From positions 986,528 through 1,050,527 of the forward strand of contig NZ_JAEVYN010000002.1 of assembly GCF_016807185.1 (NCBI RefSeq): a DNA stretch of 64,000 nt, read 5' to 3'. The stretch comes from Leptolyngbya sp. Cla-17 (GTDB lineage Bacteria; Cyanobacteriota; Cyanobacteriia; Leptolyngbyales; Leptolyngbyaceae). The notes beneath the pieces were generated by a model that was not told the origin of the DNA, did not search any database, and worked only from the letters and a program-made list of their open reading frames with translations. This document shows, in pieces, positions 1 through 9,771 of this stretch. Within the stretch, counting starts at the first letter, position 1; every line of letters starts with the position of its first letter. The position numbers were made by a program, and so were the translations under genes.

Positions 1-788
1 GAATGGAAGGCACTATAAAAGCGGGTGATGATATCGCAAGCTTCATCTAGCTGGTCGGTAATGGTAAATAGACTGAAATCATCGGCACTGACTAAGCCAC
101 GCTTGAGCAGTTGTTTTTGCACATACTCTACCCAGTCGTGCCAGTAGCCACCACCGGGGCGATCGATCAACACGAGGGGAATGGGCAGTGATTTACCTGT
201 TTGGCAAAGGGTGAGGCATTCAAATGCTTCGTCTAGGGTGCCAAAGCCGCCAGGAAAGAGAGCGAGGGCATCACTTTCTCGGAGAAAAAACAGTTTTCGA
301 GTAAAGAAGTATTTAAAGGGAACAAGCTTAGGATCGCCTTCAATGAAAGGGTTAGACCCTTTCTCAAAAGGAAGCTGAATACTTAGCCCAATCGATTGGT
401 CTCGTCCGGCTCCTTCATTACCTGCCTGCATAATTCCAGGTCCCGCGCCTGTAATGACCATAAATCCTAGATCAGTGACACGACGGGCAAAGTCTGCTGC
501 CATTTGATATTCCGGCGTGCCGGATGGAATGCGGGCAGAGCCAAAAATAGAGATTTTGCGAACGTGGCGATAGGGATAAAGCACCTTAAATGCTCGCTCC
601 ATATCTTGTAAGGAGGCATTCAGAATTTTCCAGTCAAGGCGATCAATTTCTCCCTCAGTCATTCGTACCAGGGTTGTTAACGCCAACTGAATTAGTTCCC
701 CGTGTTTGTTCTGCGGAAGTTGGTCAAGCAGTTGATTTAGACTAGTTCGGAGTGATTCAGAGGCATCAAACGACGGAGACGTGGTCAT
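1..788 (-). CDS. LOG family protein (TIGR00730 Rossmann fold), partial
   Basis: The gene runs off the left edge; 262 codons are visible from ATG at 788. The translation contains GAGPGIMQAGNEGAG followed by FPGGFGTLDEAFE. The second stretch is the PGGxGTxxE signature of the LYSINE DECARBOXYLASE-like/LOG family, which releases free cytokinin bases or otherwise hydrolyses nucleoside 5'-monophosphates at the ribose bond. An N-terminal helical stretch of about 70 residues precedes the Rossmann core, as in the longer bacterial LOG-like proteins. It is divergent from the secretion operon that begins at 981. Family assignment is firm; the true substrate in cyanobacteria is not known to me. Confidence 0.9.
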   Translation of the reverse strand, partial: MTTSPSFDASESLRTSLNQLLDQLPQNKHGELIQLALTTLVRMTEGEIDRLDWKILNASLQDMERAFKVLYPYRHVRKISIFGSARIPSGTPEYQMAADFARRVTDLGFMVITGAGPGIMQAGNEGAGRDQSIGLSIQLPFEKGSNPFIEGDPKLVPFKYFFTRKLFFLRESDALALFPGGFGTLDEAFECLTLCQTGKSLPIPLVLIDRPGGGYWHDWVEYVQKQLLKRGLVSADDFSLFTITDQLDEACDIITRFYSAFH

Positions 789-980
789 GCATTCCCCTCT
801 ACTGGCAGCATTTTATTGTATCTAGATTTTTGCCTTAACCCACGATCGCATTCAGTCCAATTGTCCAGTAGGCTAAACTCCTTGCACTAACAAAGAAAAT
901 TTTTTGTCCAGATTATTAAACCGTGCGATTCTTTAACTAGCTCACATTGCAACGTAAATAGCTGTTTATCATCAGGAACG

Positions 981-3626
981 ATGGCTGCAATCTATAGTGA
1001 CAGACGGGGATTGCTGCGATCGCTTGCAACAGGAGTTGCGATCGTTGGAAGCTTTCTAGTGGGTCAAGGCAGTGTTTTCTTAAGAGAAGTCTGTCCTGCG
1101 GCTGCCCAAAATATTGTCACCGACGGCACTTTGGGCGCTCCTGCGACAGCCGTTCCCATCACTCCCAACGGCACCCTCGACAACCCCAATCTACCAGGCT
1201 TGCCCACGCAATACCCCAACGCTTACCTGATTCAGGAAGCTTTAGGGCGAATGGATCTTTCTGGTACTAACCTGTTCCATAGTTTTAGCCGCTTCAACTT
1301 GGGCAGTAGTGAGTCGGCTGTTTTTCAAAGTGGGGCAAATATTCGCAACATTTTGGCACGGGTGACGGGGGGCAATGCCTCGATCATTGATGGTTTAATT
1401 CAGACCCAAAGCATCAACGTCAACTTGTTTCTGATTAACCCACAGGGAATTGTGTTTGGTCCAAATGCGGCGCTGGATGTTGGCGGGGCGAATGGTCGGG
1501 GTAGCTTTGTTGCCACCACTACGGATGCTTTGATCTGGGGCAATGATCCCACTCGTCAGTTTAATGCTCGAACTCCTGGTGGAGCAGACAGCTTGCTGAC
1601 GCTGGTGGGTGATCCTAGTGGTTTTTTGGTAGCTCAAACACGACCAGGCGCGATCGCTGTCAATGGTAGCCAACTGGGCGTATTTGCTGATCAGCGCCTG
1701 TTGCTGCTGGGTGGCGACGTAACCATGAATGGAGGACGACTGCTAGCACGGGGCGGCCGGGTTGAAATTGCCTCAATTGCTGGGGCTGGAACCATCGGCT
1801 TAAATTCAAGCAATTCTGGCTTTAGCTTTCAACTTCCCAGTGCTGTCGCTCAGGGTGAAGTGTTAATCAATGACGGAATTATTAATACCAGTGCCAGAGA
1901 TACTGCCAGTGGAGATATTTCCATTCAAGCAAAAACGATTACCGTCACGAATGGCAGCCGACTGTTTGCAGAAACCGCTGGAGCCGGAAATGCCGGGGAT
2001 ATCTACTTAATAGCCTCAGACTCGATTGAGCTCAATAATCAATCCACTTTGCAAAGCATTGTGCGCTCAGGAGGGGTTGGCGAGGGTGGAGTCGTCTTTT
2101 TGCAGGCACCGGGCACGGTTTCTATCCTGAATGGATCGGGACTTTTTAGTGTGATCGATGAGGGCGGCAGTGGCAAGTTTGGCACCAACGATTTTGCTGG
2201 CAATGTGTTTGATGCGGTGCTGGGAAAAGCGGGTAAGCCCATTGTGGGGTCAGTGTTTATTGATGCGGGGTCGATTTTGCTGGCAAATGGCTCGGTGCTA
2301 AACGCCAGCACTGCAGGAAATGGCAACGCGGGGGCGATACTGGCAGTGGCTCAAGATAGCATCACGATTACCAATGGCAGCGCGATCGGCAGTATTGTTT
2401 ACGACACGGCAAACGGCAGCGCAGGTGGGGTAATCATAGCAGCCAACTCCATTTTGATTGATGGTTCATCCGCTCTAACAACTTCAACCTTAGGCAATGG
2501 AGATGCGGGATTGATTTTGGCTGTTGCCAGCGATCTCCTCACGATTGACGGCAACAGCAGCGGCATTTTCAGCACGGTGGAACCGGGAGTTTCCAATGCG
2601 GCAGGCGGCATTGTGATTGGGGCGAAAGTCCTTGAACTTGTAAACGGCGCAAAAATTAGCGTTGATAATGCCGGCAGTGGACCTGCCGGAGACATTTTTA
2701 TTACGGGTCTTGGAGTCTATTTGGATCGGAGCGCTCAAATTTCAGCCATTACCAACTCTGGGCAAGGGGGCAATATTGAATTAGAAGTGGGAGTTTTAAT
2801 TCTCAATAACAACAGCAACATTTCCACTGAAGCTGGCACGGCTCAAGCCGGTGGTAATGGCGGCAACGTTTTCATCACAGGCAACACGTTTACGTTTGGC
2901 GGCAATCGCGCATTTATCGTCTCTGGCAAACCCATTGGCAATAGCAACATCCGAGCCAACGCATTTACGGGCGATGGCGGCAGCATTTCTATCCGGGCAT
3001 ACAAGCTGACTGATATTGCCCGACGAGCCGATGTGACGGCGACCAACGACATTGATGCTAGCTCCCGGTTTGGATTGAGCGGCACAGTGGATCTGAGCAT
3101 CTTAGATATTGACCTTGATCGGGGCACAGTTGCATTGACGGGTCGCCTAACGGATGTCACCAACCTGATTGCTGAGGGCTGTGATTCTAGAGGAAAGCTG
3201 TCCTTAGGTCGGTTGATTAGTACTGGGCGTGGCGGATTGCCCAATAGCCCCGTGGAAACTTTGACCGATGAAACCGTGGCAGCTAACTGGGTGGTGGTGC
3301 CAGAGCGGAACCGGGCAAACGAACAAACTTCAGCTTTGCAGGAGACTGTAACAGAAACCGCGAGTCGGGCAGGATTAGCGGAGCCTGACCTAGAAAATTC
3401 TGTGGACGCGCCTACTAGCGAAGATAGTCCTCGAGCGGAGCAGTCCACTTTTACTCGCCCTAAACCTGATTTGCCCGTGCCACAAAACCGCAAGTCATCA
3501 TTTGAAATTGTTGAGGCACAGGGTTGGGAATTGGATTCTGATGGTAACGTGGTTCTCGTTGCTCAGGCAAAATCTACTGAACCGCTGATTCCCTGGCTTT
3601 TGCCGGGAACTTGCCCTACGCCTTAG
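981..3626 (+). CDS. Two-partner secretion exoprotein (TpsA), filamentous haemagglutinin N-terminal domain
   Basis: This 881-residue protein should be exported across the inner membrane and then through the outer-membrane partner encoded next. Residues 1-43 form a signal-like segment ending near AAAQ. Residues about 45-200 carry the TPS secretion domain, with the characteristic NLFLINPQGIVFGPNA. The rest is a long Gly/Asn/Ser-rich beta-helix made of degenerate GNAG and NGS repeats. The C-terminus (WLLPGTCPTP) resembles other cyanobacterial TpsA proteins. AGGA lies a few bases before the ATG. The TpsB gene starts 27 bp downstream and a CHAT protease follows, so the three are probably one operon. 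The cargo function (adhesion, sheath, toxin) cannot be read from the sequence. Confidence 0.9.
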   Translation: MAAIYSDRRGLLRSLATGVAIVGSFLVGQGSVFLREVCPAAAQNIVTDGTLGAPATAVPITPNGTLDNPNLPGLPTQYPNAYLIQEALGRMDLSGTNLFHSFSRFNLGSSESAVFQSGANIRNILARVTGGNASIIDGLIQTQSINVNLFLINPQGIVFGPNAALDVGGANGRGSFVATTTDALIWGNDPTRQFNARTPGGADSLLTLVGDPSGFLVAQTRPGAIAVNGSQLGVFADQRLLLLGGDVTMNGGRLLARGGRVEIASIAGAGTIGLNSSNSGFSFQLPSAVAQGEVLINDGIINTSARDTASGDISIQAKTITVTNGSRLFAETAGAGNAGDIYLIASDSIELNNQSTLQSIVRSGGVGEGGVVFLQAPGTVSILNGSGLFSVIDEGGSGKFGTNDFAGNVFDAVLGKAGKPIVGSVFIDAGSILLANGSVLNASTAGNGNAGAILAVAQDSITITNGSAIGSIVYDTANGSAGGVIIAANSILIDGSSALTTSTLGNGDAGLILAVASDLLTIDGNSSGIFSTVEPGVSNAAGGIVIGAKVLELVNGAKISVDNAGSGPAGDIFITGLGVYLDRSAQISAITNSGQGGNIELEVGVLILNNNSNISTEAGTAQAGGNGGNVFITGNTFTFGGNRAFIVSGKPIGNSNIRANAFTGDGGSISIRAYKLTDIARRADVTATNDIDASSRFGLSGTVDLSILDIDLDRGTVALTGRLTDVTNLIAEGCDSRGKLSLGRLISTGRGGLPNSPVETLTDETVAANWVVVPERNRANEQTSALQETVTETASRAGLAEPDLENSVDAPTSEDSPRAEQSTFTRPKPDLPVPQNRKSSFEIVEAQGWELDSDGNVVLVAQAKSTEPLIPWLLPGTCPTP

Positions 3627-3652
3627 TCCATGTGAGGAGATGATCAGAAGTT

Positions 3653-5386
3653 GTGAATATCAAGCGATTGAATGCTCCCTTTGGTTTGCTCGGTTTGCTA
3701 GTGTCTATATCATTCTGTCCCATTGCGATCGCTCAACTGCCTACCGTCGATCCGCGCGGAAATCAGCCGCCTTCTTTAGATCCGCTGCCGATTCCTCGAA
3801 TTGAGCCAATCCCGTCGCCCGATCAACTGTTGCCTCCTTCTCCAGGCACGCCTTCTTCGCCTGATCAGCTTCCAGTGGATTCTCCTCAAGCTATTCAGGT
3901 GACAAAGTTTGTGGTCGTTGGCAGCACGGTTTTTTCTGACAAGGAGCTGACCGAAGCCATTACTCAATCCATTGGGGCAATTCCAGCCACAGGACGGACC
4001 ATTTCCCTAACGGAGTTGTTTCAAGCTCGATCAGCCATCACAAATCTTTATACTAGCCGTGGCTACTTGACCTCCGGGGCGTATATCCCGCCTCAAAAGC
4101 TGCAAAGTGGCATGGTAGAAATTCGGGTGGTGGAAGGCAGTTTAGAAGATATTCGGGTCACGGGCACCACGAAGTTGGAGCCGGGGTATGTTGCCAGCCG
4201 AATTGGAATTGCGACCCAAGCGCCCTTGAACCGCGATCGCCTTTTAGAAGCGCTGCAACTGCTGCAATTGAATCCGCTGATCGCCAATATCTCCGCAGAA
4301 CTATCGGCGGGATCTCGCCCCGGCACCAGCTTGCTAGAAATCAAAGTGACGGAGGCAAAATCTGCCTCGGCAACTTTTACGGTAGATAATGCACGGGTGC
4401 CCAGCGTGGGTAGCATTCGGGGGCAAGCATCGGGCTTAGAACAAAATCTGCTGGGTTATGGAGATACGCTCAGCCTTGCATTTACGAAAACTGATGGCAG
4501 CAATTCGATAGACTTGAGCTATACGCTTCCCGTTAGCCCCTACAACACAACCATTAGCGTCAGCGGCGGATTTTCTAGCAGCGATGTGGTTGAAGCTCCA
4601 TTTAATATCCTGGACATTCATTCTGAATCAAACTATTTAGAACTGACTGCCCGTCATCCACTGATCCAAACCCCAACTCAAGAACTGGCACTAGGGCTAA
4701 CGCTGGGTCGTCGCAGCACTCGCACTCAGTTGTTGGGTGATATTCCGTTCCCCAGTCCAGGTGCCGATACCGACGGACGGACGACAGAATCAGTCGTGCG
4801 CTTTTTTCAGGAGTACACCAAGCGCAGCAGCCAATCGGTGTTTGCTCTGCGATCGCAGTTTAATGTTGGCGTGAGTGCATTGGGTTCCACCGTGAATGTG
4901 GAACCACCGGATACCCGATTTTTTACCTGGAGAGGGCAGGCGCAGTTGGTGCGGTTGCTGGCTCCCGAAACGCTCCTGATTGTGCGCGGCGATTTGCAGT
5001 TTGGCGATCGCCCCCTGTTGCCAATCGAGCAATTTGGTGTGGGTGGACAACTGAGCGTCCGCGGGTATCGCCAAGACCTACTGCTGACGGATAACGGAGC
5101 CTTTGGATCGGCCGAAGTACGAATTCCCATCCTGCGCTTGCCCAAACAGCAGGCATTGCTGCAACTCACTCCCTTTGTCGATTATGGGCAAGGATGGAAC
5201 AACGGAGAATCCCCCAATCCCGAACCCAGCGCTTTAGTGTCTGCTGGATTTGGGCTACGGCTGCAAGTGAGCAACAACTTTACCGCCCGCATGGACTTTG
5301 GGTTTCCTCTAGTGCAAGTGAATTCCCAAAAAGAAACCCTGCAAGAAAAAGGAATTTACTTCTCGGTGGTTTACACCTTGTTTTAA
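3653..5386 (+). CDS. ShlB/FhaC-type outer-membrane transporter (TpsB)
   Basis: This 577-residue protein is the outer-membrane pore for the preceding TpsA. It has a signal peptide (SFCPIAIAQ), then a Pro-rich linker to about residue 75. A POTRA-type domain follows (VTKFVVVGSTVFSDKEL and EIRVVEGSLEDIRV), then a 16-strand-type beta-barrel ending in the expected aromatic residue (VVYTLF). The barrel contains LSVRGYRQD, the VRGY/F motif of the conserved loop that enters the TpsB pore. The start is GTG at 3653, with TGAGGAGA about 14 bases upstream; the nearby ATG at 3640 is out of frame. Degenerate heptanucleotide repeats separate it from the CHAT gene. Confidence 0.92.
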   Translation: MNIKRLNAPFGLLGLLVSISFCPIAIAQLPTVDPRGNQPPSLDPLPIPRIEPIPSPDQLLPPSPGTPSSPDQLPVDSPQAIQVTKFVVVGSTVFSDKELTEAITQSIGAIPATGRTISLTELFQARSAITNLYTSRGYLTSGAYIPPQKLQSGMVEIRVVEGSLEDIRVTGTTKLEPGYVASRIGIATQAPLNRDRLLEALQLLQLNPLIANISAELSAGSRPGTSLLEIKVTEAKSASATFTVDNARVPSVGSIRGQASGLEQNLLGYGDTLSLAFTKTDGSNSIDLSYTLPVSPYNTTISVSGGFSSSDVVEAPFNILDIHSESNYLELTARHPLIQTPTQELALGLTLGRRSTRTQLLGDIPFPSPGADTDGRTTESVVRFFQEYTKRSSQSVFALRSQFNVGVSALGSTVNVEPPDTRFFTWRGQAQLVRLLAPETLLIVRGDLQFGDRPLLPIEQFGVGGQLSVRGYRQDLLLTDNGAFGSAEVRIPILRLPKQQALLQLTPFVDYGQGWNNGESPNPEPSALVSAGFGLRLQVSNNFTARMDFGFPLVQVNSQKETLQEKGIYFSVVYTLF

Positions 5387-5407
5387 GGAAAGAAGAAAGG
5401 GGTTTAG

Positions 5408-5448
5408 GAGTTGGGCGTTGGAGTTGGGAGTTGAGCGTTAAAAGTTAG
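5408..5448. repeat. Degenerate heptanucleotide repeat (STRR type), GAGTTGG-like
   Basis: About six consecutive 7-mers related to GAGTTGG / GCGTTAA (one unit is 6 bases) fill most of the gap between tpsB and the CHAT gene. Short tandem heptanucleotide repeats of this kind are common in cyanobacterial intergenic DNA. Confidence 0.7.
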
Positions 5449-5455
5449 GAAACCT

Positions 5456-8362
5456 ATGAAAACTTGGAAGAGATTTGGTCGCCGCAATCGGCTGAAGAAA
5501 TGGCTCAATTCCTGCTTCAAAGCGCTGCTCTTAACGGCATTGGCAGCGACGATCGCCCTCTTCTGTGCTGCCCTTTCTTCTGGATTAGCGCCTGTGATGG
5601 CAAAAATTCCGGCGACCTCTGCATTGAACGCGATCGCTCAGGCTGAAGCGGATCAGCAAGGAAAAGCGCTCTTTGAGGCAGGGCAATATCAGCAGGCAGT
5701 GGATGAACTGGATCAAGCAGTGAAGCTCTACCAATCGCAGGGCAACTCGTTGCAGCAAGCTGCCGCTTTAGCCAATCTTTCCTTGGTGCATCAGCAGCTT
5801 GGCGCATGGGAGCCTGCTACCTCGGCGATCGCAGCCAGCCTGAGCTTACTCCAACCCGTGAGTCATACTCCTCCAGGGATGGCTGTGCTGGCTCAGGCAC
5901 TCGAAGTACAGGGGCGGCTGCAACTCAACATCGGCAAGGTGGATCAAGCCCTGGCAACCTGGCAACAAGCAGAATCGATGTTTCAGAAAGTCAATAACAC
6001 TGAAGGAATTGTTCAATCACGGCTCAATCAATCCCAGGCATTGCGGTCTCTGGGGTTTTATCGACGCAGCCTGGATCAACTCAACAGCCTCAACTCAATG
6101 CTGCAAACCCAGCCCAACTCGCGCCAAAAAGCGATCGCCTTAAGAAATTTGGGAGAGGCGTTGCAAGTGGGTAGCAATCTAGATCAGTCGCGCACCGTCT
6201 TAGAGGAAAGCTTGCAAGTTGCTAAAGCGATGAATGAGCCTAATCAGATTGCAGCCGCTTTGCTGAGTTTGGGCAATACTGCCCGTGCCCAAAAGGATGC
6301 TCCGCAATATCCAACGGATGCGATCGCCTATTATGAGAGCGCCGCAAGCATTTCGACCATACCACTGCTGCGGATTCAAGCCCAACTGAACCAACTGAGT
6401 TTACTGGTTAGCAGCCAATCGACCCGCCAATCGGACGATTCCCAAAGTGATTCTCCTACCCTGCGGGAAGCAAGAGCTACGGATACGATTCGCGAACGTT
6501 TCACGAATCGTATCCCACAACTCCTCGCGCAACTGCCTGCCCAACTGGATCAATTGCCAGACAGCCGTGCCACAATCTATGCCCGGATTAACTTCGCTCA
6601 AACCCTGCTCAACTTTGCCACCCAAACAGCCCTAGCTGAAAATTCGTCTTTATCGCTTGTCAGCCGCCCTTCATCTACCCTTGCTCTATCTCCCCTGTTG
6701 CAAAGTACCCTCCAACAAGCCATCCAGCAATCTCGCCGCTTGGGCGACAAACGGGCTGAATCCTACAGTTTAGGCACCTTGGGTACAGTCTATGAAAAAG
6801 CGGCGGCTCAACTAGCAACCACAAACCCAGCCGAACACACTCGGCAATTGGGTTATGCAAAGGACGTGACTCAAAAAGCGCTTCTGTTAGCCCAAGCAAC
6901 CAACACCGGGGATATTGCCTATCGCTGGCATTGGCAATTGGGGCGTTTGCTCAAACAGAAGGGCGATGTAAAAGATGCGATCGCTGCCTACGATAGCGCA
7001 ATCGCGAATCTGCGATCGCTGCGGGGCGATCTCGTCTCTGCCAACGCCGATGTGCAATTCAACTTTCGAGACAGCGTGGAGCCAATCTATCGCCAATCGG
7101 TAGACCTGCTGCTATCGGAAGCGAAACCCAGCGCCGAAAATTTAGAAAAAGCTCGCCAACAGATTGAATCGCTCCAGCTGGCAGAGCTGGATAATTTCTT
7201 TCGAGAAGCTTGCCTAGAAGGTCAACGGGTCTTGCTGGATGAAGTGGTGGATCAGAAAAACCCCACCACGACGATCGTTTACCCAATCGTGCTGCGAAAT
7301 CCGTTGACATCGGAGGTGAAGCTACAGGTTATTGCCAAAATCCCAAATCAGCCTCTTAAACGCTATCCGCCTATCACCACGTCTATAAAAGATTTTGATA
7401 GCACGATGGATCAGATTGCTAACACATTAAACGGCGGTCTAAGTCAACTTCAACCCTTTCAAACTGCCACCTGCAAAGTGTATGACTGGCTGATCCAGCC
7501 GATGGAGCAAGATATTCAATCTGCGATCGCCCTAGCCGAAACGACCAACACCAAGGTGATCGCCAAATCCGAAGATCGAGCAATAGTAGAAACTCTGGTT
7601 TTTGTGCTGGATGATCGGTTGCGTCAAGTGCCCATAGCGGCTTTATGGGATGGGCATCAATACCTCGTCGAGCGCTACAGTATTGCCCTTAGCCCCGGCT
7701 TGCAGCTTCTCGACCCAAAACCAATCAAGCGAGAGCCACTTAGAGTCCTTGCTGCCGGATTGAGCGATCCTCCTACATCTTTTGGATTTTCAAAACTGCC
7801 TTTTGTGCAGACAGAAATCGCATCCATTACAAAATTAGGCTTCTTCACCAACGCCCTTCTAGAGCAAAACTTCACTCGCGAAACCCTGGAAGGAAACATT
7901 AATGCGGTGCCGTTTAATGTGGTGCATCTGGCAACTCATGGTCAATTTAGCTCTAACGCCAAAGATACTTTTATCTTGGCAGCCGATGGACCGATTAACG
8001 TCACTCAGTTTGACACTTTGCTGCGTAGCCGCGATGCCACTCGACCAGAAGCGATCGAGCTACTGGTGCTCAGTGCCTGTCAAACTGCCAAAAATGACAA
8101 TCGTGCCACTTTAGGTTTAGCCGGATTTGCGGTTCGCTCTGGAGCGCGCAGTACTCTGGCATCGTTGACCAATGTGAGTGATGAATCCACTTCGGTACTG
8201 ATGGCGAATTTTTATCAGCAGCTCAGTAATCCAAAGGAGTCGATTACCAAAGCAGAAGCGCTCCGACGGGCGCAAGTTGCTCTATTCAAAAATCCAGAGA
8301 GTTACGCTTTTCGCGCCCCCGAATTTTGGGCACCTTACATCCTCATCGGTAACTGGCTGTAA
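5456..8362 (+). CDS. TPR-CHAT domain protease, two-partner secretion associated
   Basis: The 968-residue product begins with a basic stretch and a hydrophobic export or anchor segment (residues about 18-45, ending at PVMAKIPA). TPR units follow (for example GKALFEAGQYQQAVDEL and GVVKDAIAAYD-like pairs). A C-terminal CHAT domain occupies about residues 640-968. CHAT proteins are caspase-fold cysteine proteases; the dyad is visible as His in VVHLATHGQFSS and Cys in LVLSACQTAKND. The domain ends with the typical APYILIGNW. Linkage to TpsA/TpsB suggests it processes or controls the exoprotein; that is inference. A palindromic repeat lies in frame at about 6453-6515. The gene ends 9 bp before convergent dacB. 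Confidence 0.9.
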   Translation: MKTWKRFGRRNRLKKWLNSCFKALLLTALAATIALFCAALSSGLAPVMAKIPATSALNAIAQAEADQQGKALFEAGQYQQAVDELDQAVKLYQSQGNSLQQAAALANLSLVHQQLGAWEPATSAIAASLSLLQPVSHTPPGMAVLAQALEVQGRLQLNIGKVDQALATWQQAESMFQKVNNTEGIVQSRLNQSQALRSLGFYRRSLDQLNSLNSMLQTQPNSRQKAIALRNLGEALQVGSNLDQSRTVLEESLQVAKAMNEPNQIAAALLSLGNTARAQKDAPQYPTDAIAYYESAASISTIPLLRIQAQLNQLSLLVSSQSTRQSDDSQSDSPTLREARATDTIRERFTNRIPQLLAQLPAQLDQLPDSRATIYARINFAQTLLNFATQTALAENSSLSLVSRPSSTLALSPLLQSTLQQAIQQSRRLGDKRAESYSLGTLGTVYEKAAAQLATTNPAEHTRQLGYAKDVTQKALLLAQATNTGDIAYRWHWQLGRLLKQKGDVKDAIAAYDSAIANLRSLRGDLVSANADVQFNFRDSVEPIYRQSVDLLLSEAKPSAENLEKARQQIESLQLAELDNFFREACLEGQRVLLDEVVDQKNPTTTIVYPIVLRNPLTSEVKLQVIAKIPNQPLKRYPPITTSIKDFDSTMDQIANTLNGGLSQLQPFQTATCKVYDWLIQPMEQDIQSAIALAETTNTKVIAKSEDRAIVETLVFVLDDRLRQVPIAALWDGHQYLVERYSIALSPGLQLLDPKPIKREPLRVLAAGLSDPPTSFGFSKLPFVQTEIASITKLGFFTNALLEQNFTRETLEGNINAVPFNVVHLATHGQFSSNAKDTFILAADGPINVTQFDTLLRSRDATRPEAIELLVLSACQTAKNDNRATLGLAGFAVRSGARSTLASLTNVSDESTSVLMANFYQQLSNPKESITKAEALRRAQVALFKNPESYAFRAPEFWAPYILIGNWL
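6453..6515. repeat. Palindromic element inserted in frame in the CHAT gene
   Basis: 6481-6492 (GGATACGATTCG) and 6504-6515 (CGAATCGTATCC) form a perfect 12-bp stem with an 11-nt loop. The flanking bases 6453-6498 match the reverse complement of 59460-59505 at 38 of 46 positions. The element is translated, contributing roughly TLREARATDTIRERFTNR to the protein. Confidence 0.75.
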
Positions 8363-8371
8363 ACGGTTCCT

Positions 8372-9682
8372 CTACTGGGGAGTTAGCAGCGCTTCATTCC
8401 GATCGCTGAGATTCGACAATGCACTGGCTGGATCAATCGGGCGACGGGGGGCGATCGCGATTGGCACCGCCGCCACCGATCCCCACTGCTGGGTTAAGCC
8501 TTGCAGAAGTCGATCTTGCTGAGCGCGTAAGCCGTCCAAATCGCTACCCCGGTTCATGATCACAAACCAAATCAAGCCGCGATCGCGAGTGGGTATGACT
8601 CCCGCTAACCCACTGACATCACTTAGCGTTCCTGTTTTGACGACTGCTCCCCCAGGGATAGGGCGCTCTTCAATGGTGCCCTGATCCCTACCTGCGATAG
8701 GGAACAAATCCGCGATCGTCAAATTTTGGGCGAATGAATAGCGCTGCACCGCAGATAGCATGGCACACACCGCTCGCGGAGAGATTCGGTTTTCCACGCC
8801 CAAACCAGATCCATTTGCCAACAAAATTTCTTGAGCAGAAGCGCCCGACAGTGCCGCTGCTTTTTGAGCAACCATTGGCGCACCCCCCGCTAAATCTGCC
8901 AATGTTTGGGCGATCACGTTATTGCTGTATACATTCATCAGCTTCAAAATTTGCGCCAGTGGCAAAGACTGATGACGGAGCACCTCTTGAGTGGGCGGCA
9001 AAGCACTTGCTGAGACGACTCGCACGGCTCCAGCAATATTCAGTTGAGGGCGTGGCGTACCGGTCGGCAGACTTTGGTACTGAGCGATCGCATCTTCAGA
9101 CCAGGTGTTGGCATTCAACGCTTGCTTCAATAGTTCGCCTGCCTTATCTGGCATCACCTCAAAATTCATTTGAAAGTTGCCCACAATCACTAGATTGCCT
9201 GTGACCTTGGCGATCCCCAGTTTATTCAACGCATTCCCCACGGCAAAAGCCTGTTCCCAAACAAATAGCGGATCGCCGCCACCCTGAATGATCAAGTCGC
9301 CATTTACTACTCCCTGCTGCACTTGCCCTGTCGTGCTAATCACCGTTTCAAAGCGATGATCAGCGCCCCAAGTATTCAAAGCAACGAGAGTGGTGGGAAT
9401 CTTTGTGAGCGATGCGGCGGGTAGAGGCGTAGACCCTTGATTGCTAGACAGTACCATCGGCCCAGCTTGCAGCCATACACCCTGAGCTGGAATCGATAAG
9501 CCGTTGTCGGCCAATCCTTGCAAATATTGCTGTAATAGTGCATCGGTCGTAGTATCCGCATTGGCAGCATTCACTAGCCAAGGAGTGTTTTGTAGCACAT
9601 CCACGGCAGAATTAAGTGACTGCGGCATTCCTGACGTTGACAGCCACACCGAAACCAAAGCAGAACTGAACACGTCAAACAC
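8372..9682 (-). CDS. dacB: D-alanyl-D-alanine carboxypeptidase/endopeptidase, PBP4 (DacB) family
   Basis: This is a periplasmic class C low-molecular-weight penicillin-binding protein that trims or opens peptidoglycan cross-links. All three active-site motifs are visible: SxxK as SLTK (in AASLTKIPTT), SxN as SNN (in YSNNVIAQ), and KTG (in VVKTGTLSDVSG). I prefer GTG at 9682 because GGGGGAG lies just upstream and the protein then opens with a signal-like hydrophobic segment (FDVFSSALVSVWLS). The frame extends to an ATG at 9733, which lacks a ribosome-binding site. The length (436 residues) fits the family. It is convergent with the CHAT gene and divergent from the CCB gene. Confidence 0.9.
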   Translation of the reverse strand: MFDVFSSALVSVWLSTSGMPQSLNSAVDVLQNTPWLVNAANADTTTDALLQQYLQGLADNGLSIPAQGVWLQAGPMVLSSNQGSTPLPAASLTKIPTTLVALNTWGADHRFETVISTTGQVQQGVVNGDLIIQGGGDPLFVWEQAFAVGNALNKLGIAKVTGNLVIVGNFQMNFEVMPDKAGELLKQALNANTWSEDAIAQYQSLPTGTPRPQLNIAGAVRVVSASALPPTQEVLRHQSLPLAQILKLMNVYSNNVIAQTLADLAGGAPMVAQKAAALSGASAQEILLANGSGLGVENRISPRAVCAMLSAVQRYSFAQNLTIADLFPIAGRDQGTIEERPIPGGAVVKTGTLSDVSGLAGVIPTRDRGLIWFVIMNRGSDLDGLRAQQDRLLQGLTQQWGSVAAVPIAIAPRRPIDPASALSNLSDRNEALLTPQ

Positions 9683-9771
9683 GGTTATCTCCCCCTCAAC
9701 GGTTGCAACTGAACTTGCTAAAGTAGATGGCAACAGTATATTAAAGCTTTTGAATATAGCGCCTTTTTAGG

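Noticed and set aside
2843..3493. 216-residue minus-strand frame inside TpsA
   Set aside because: Antisense of a Gly/Asn repeat region; no start signal and no domain.
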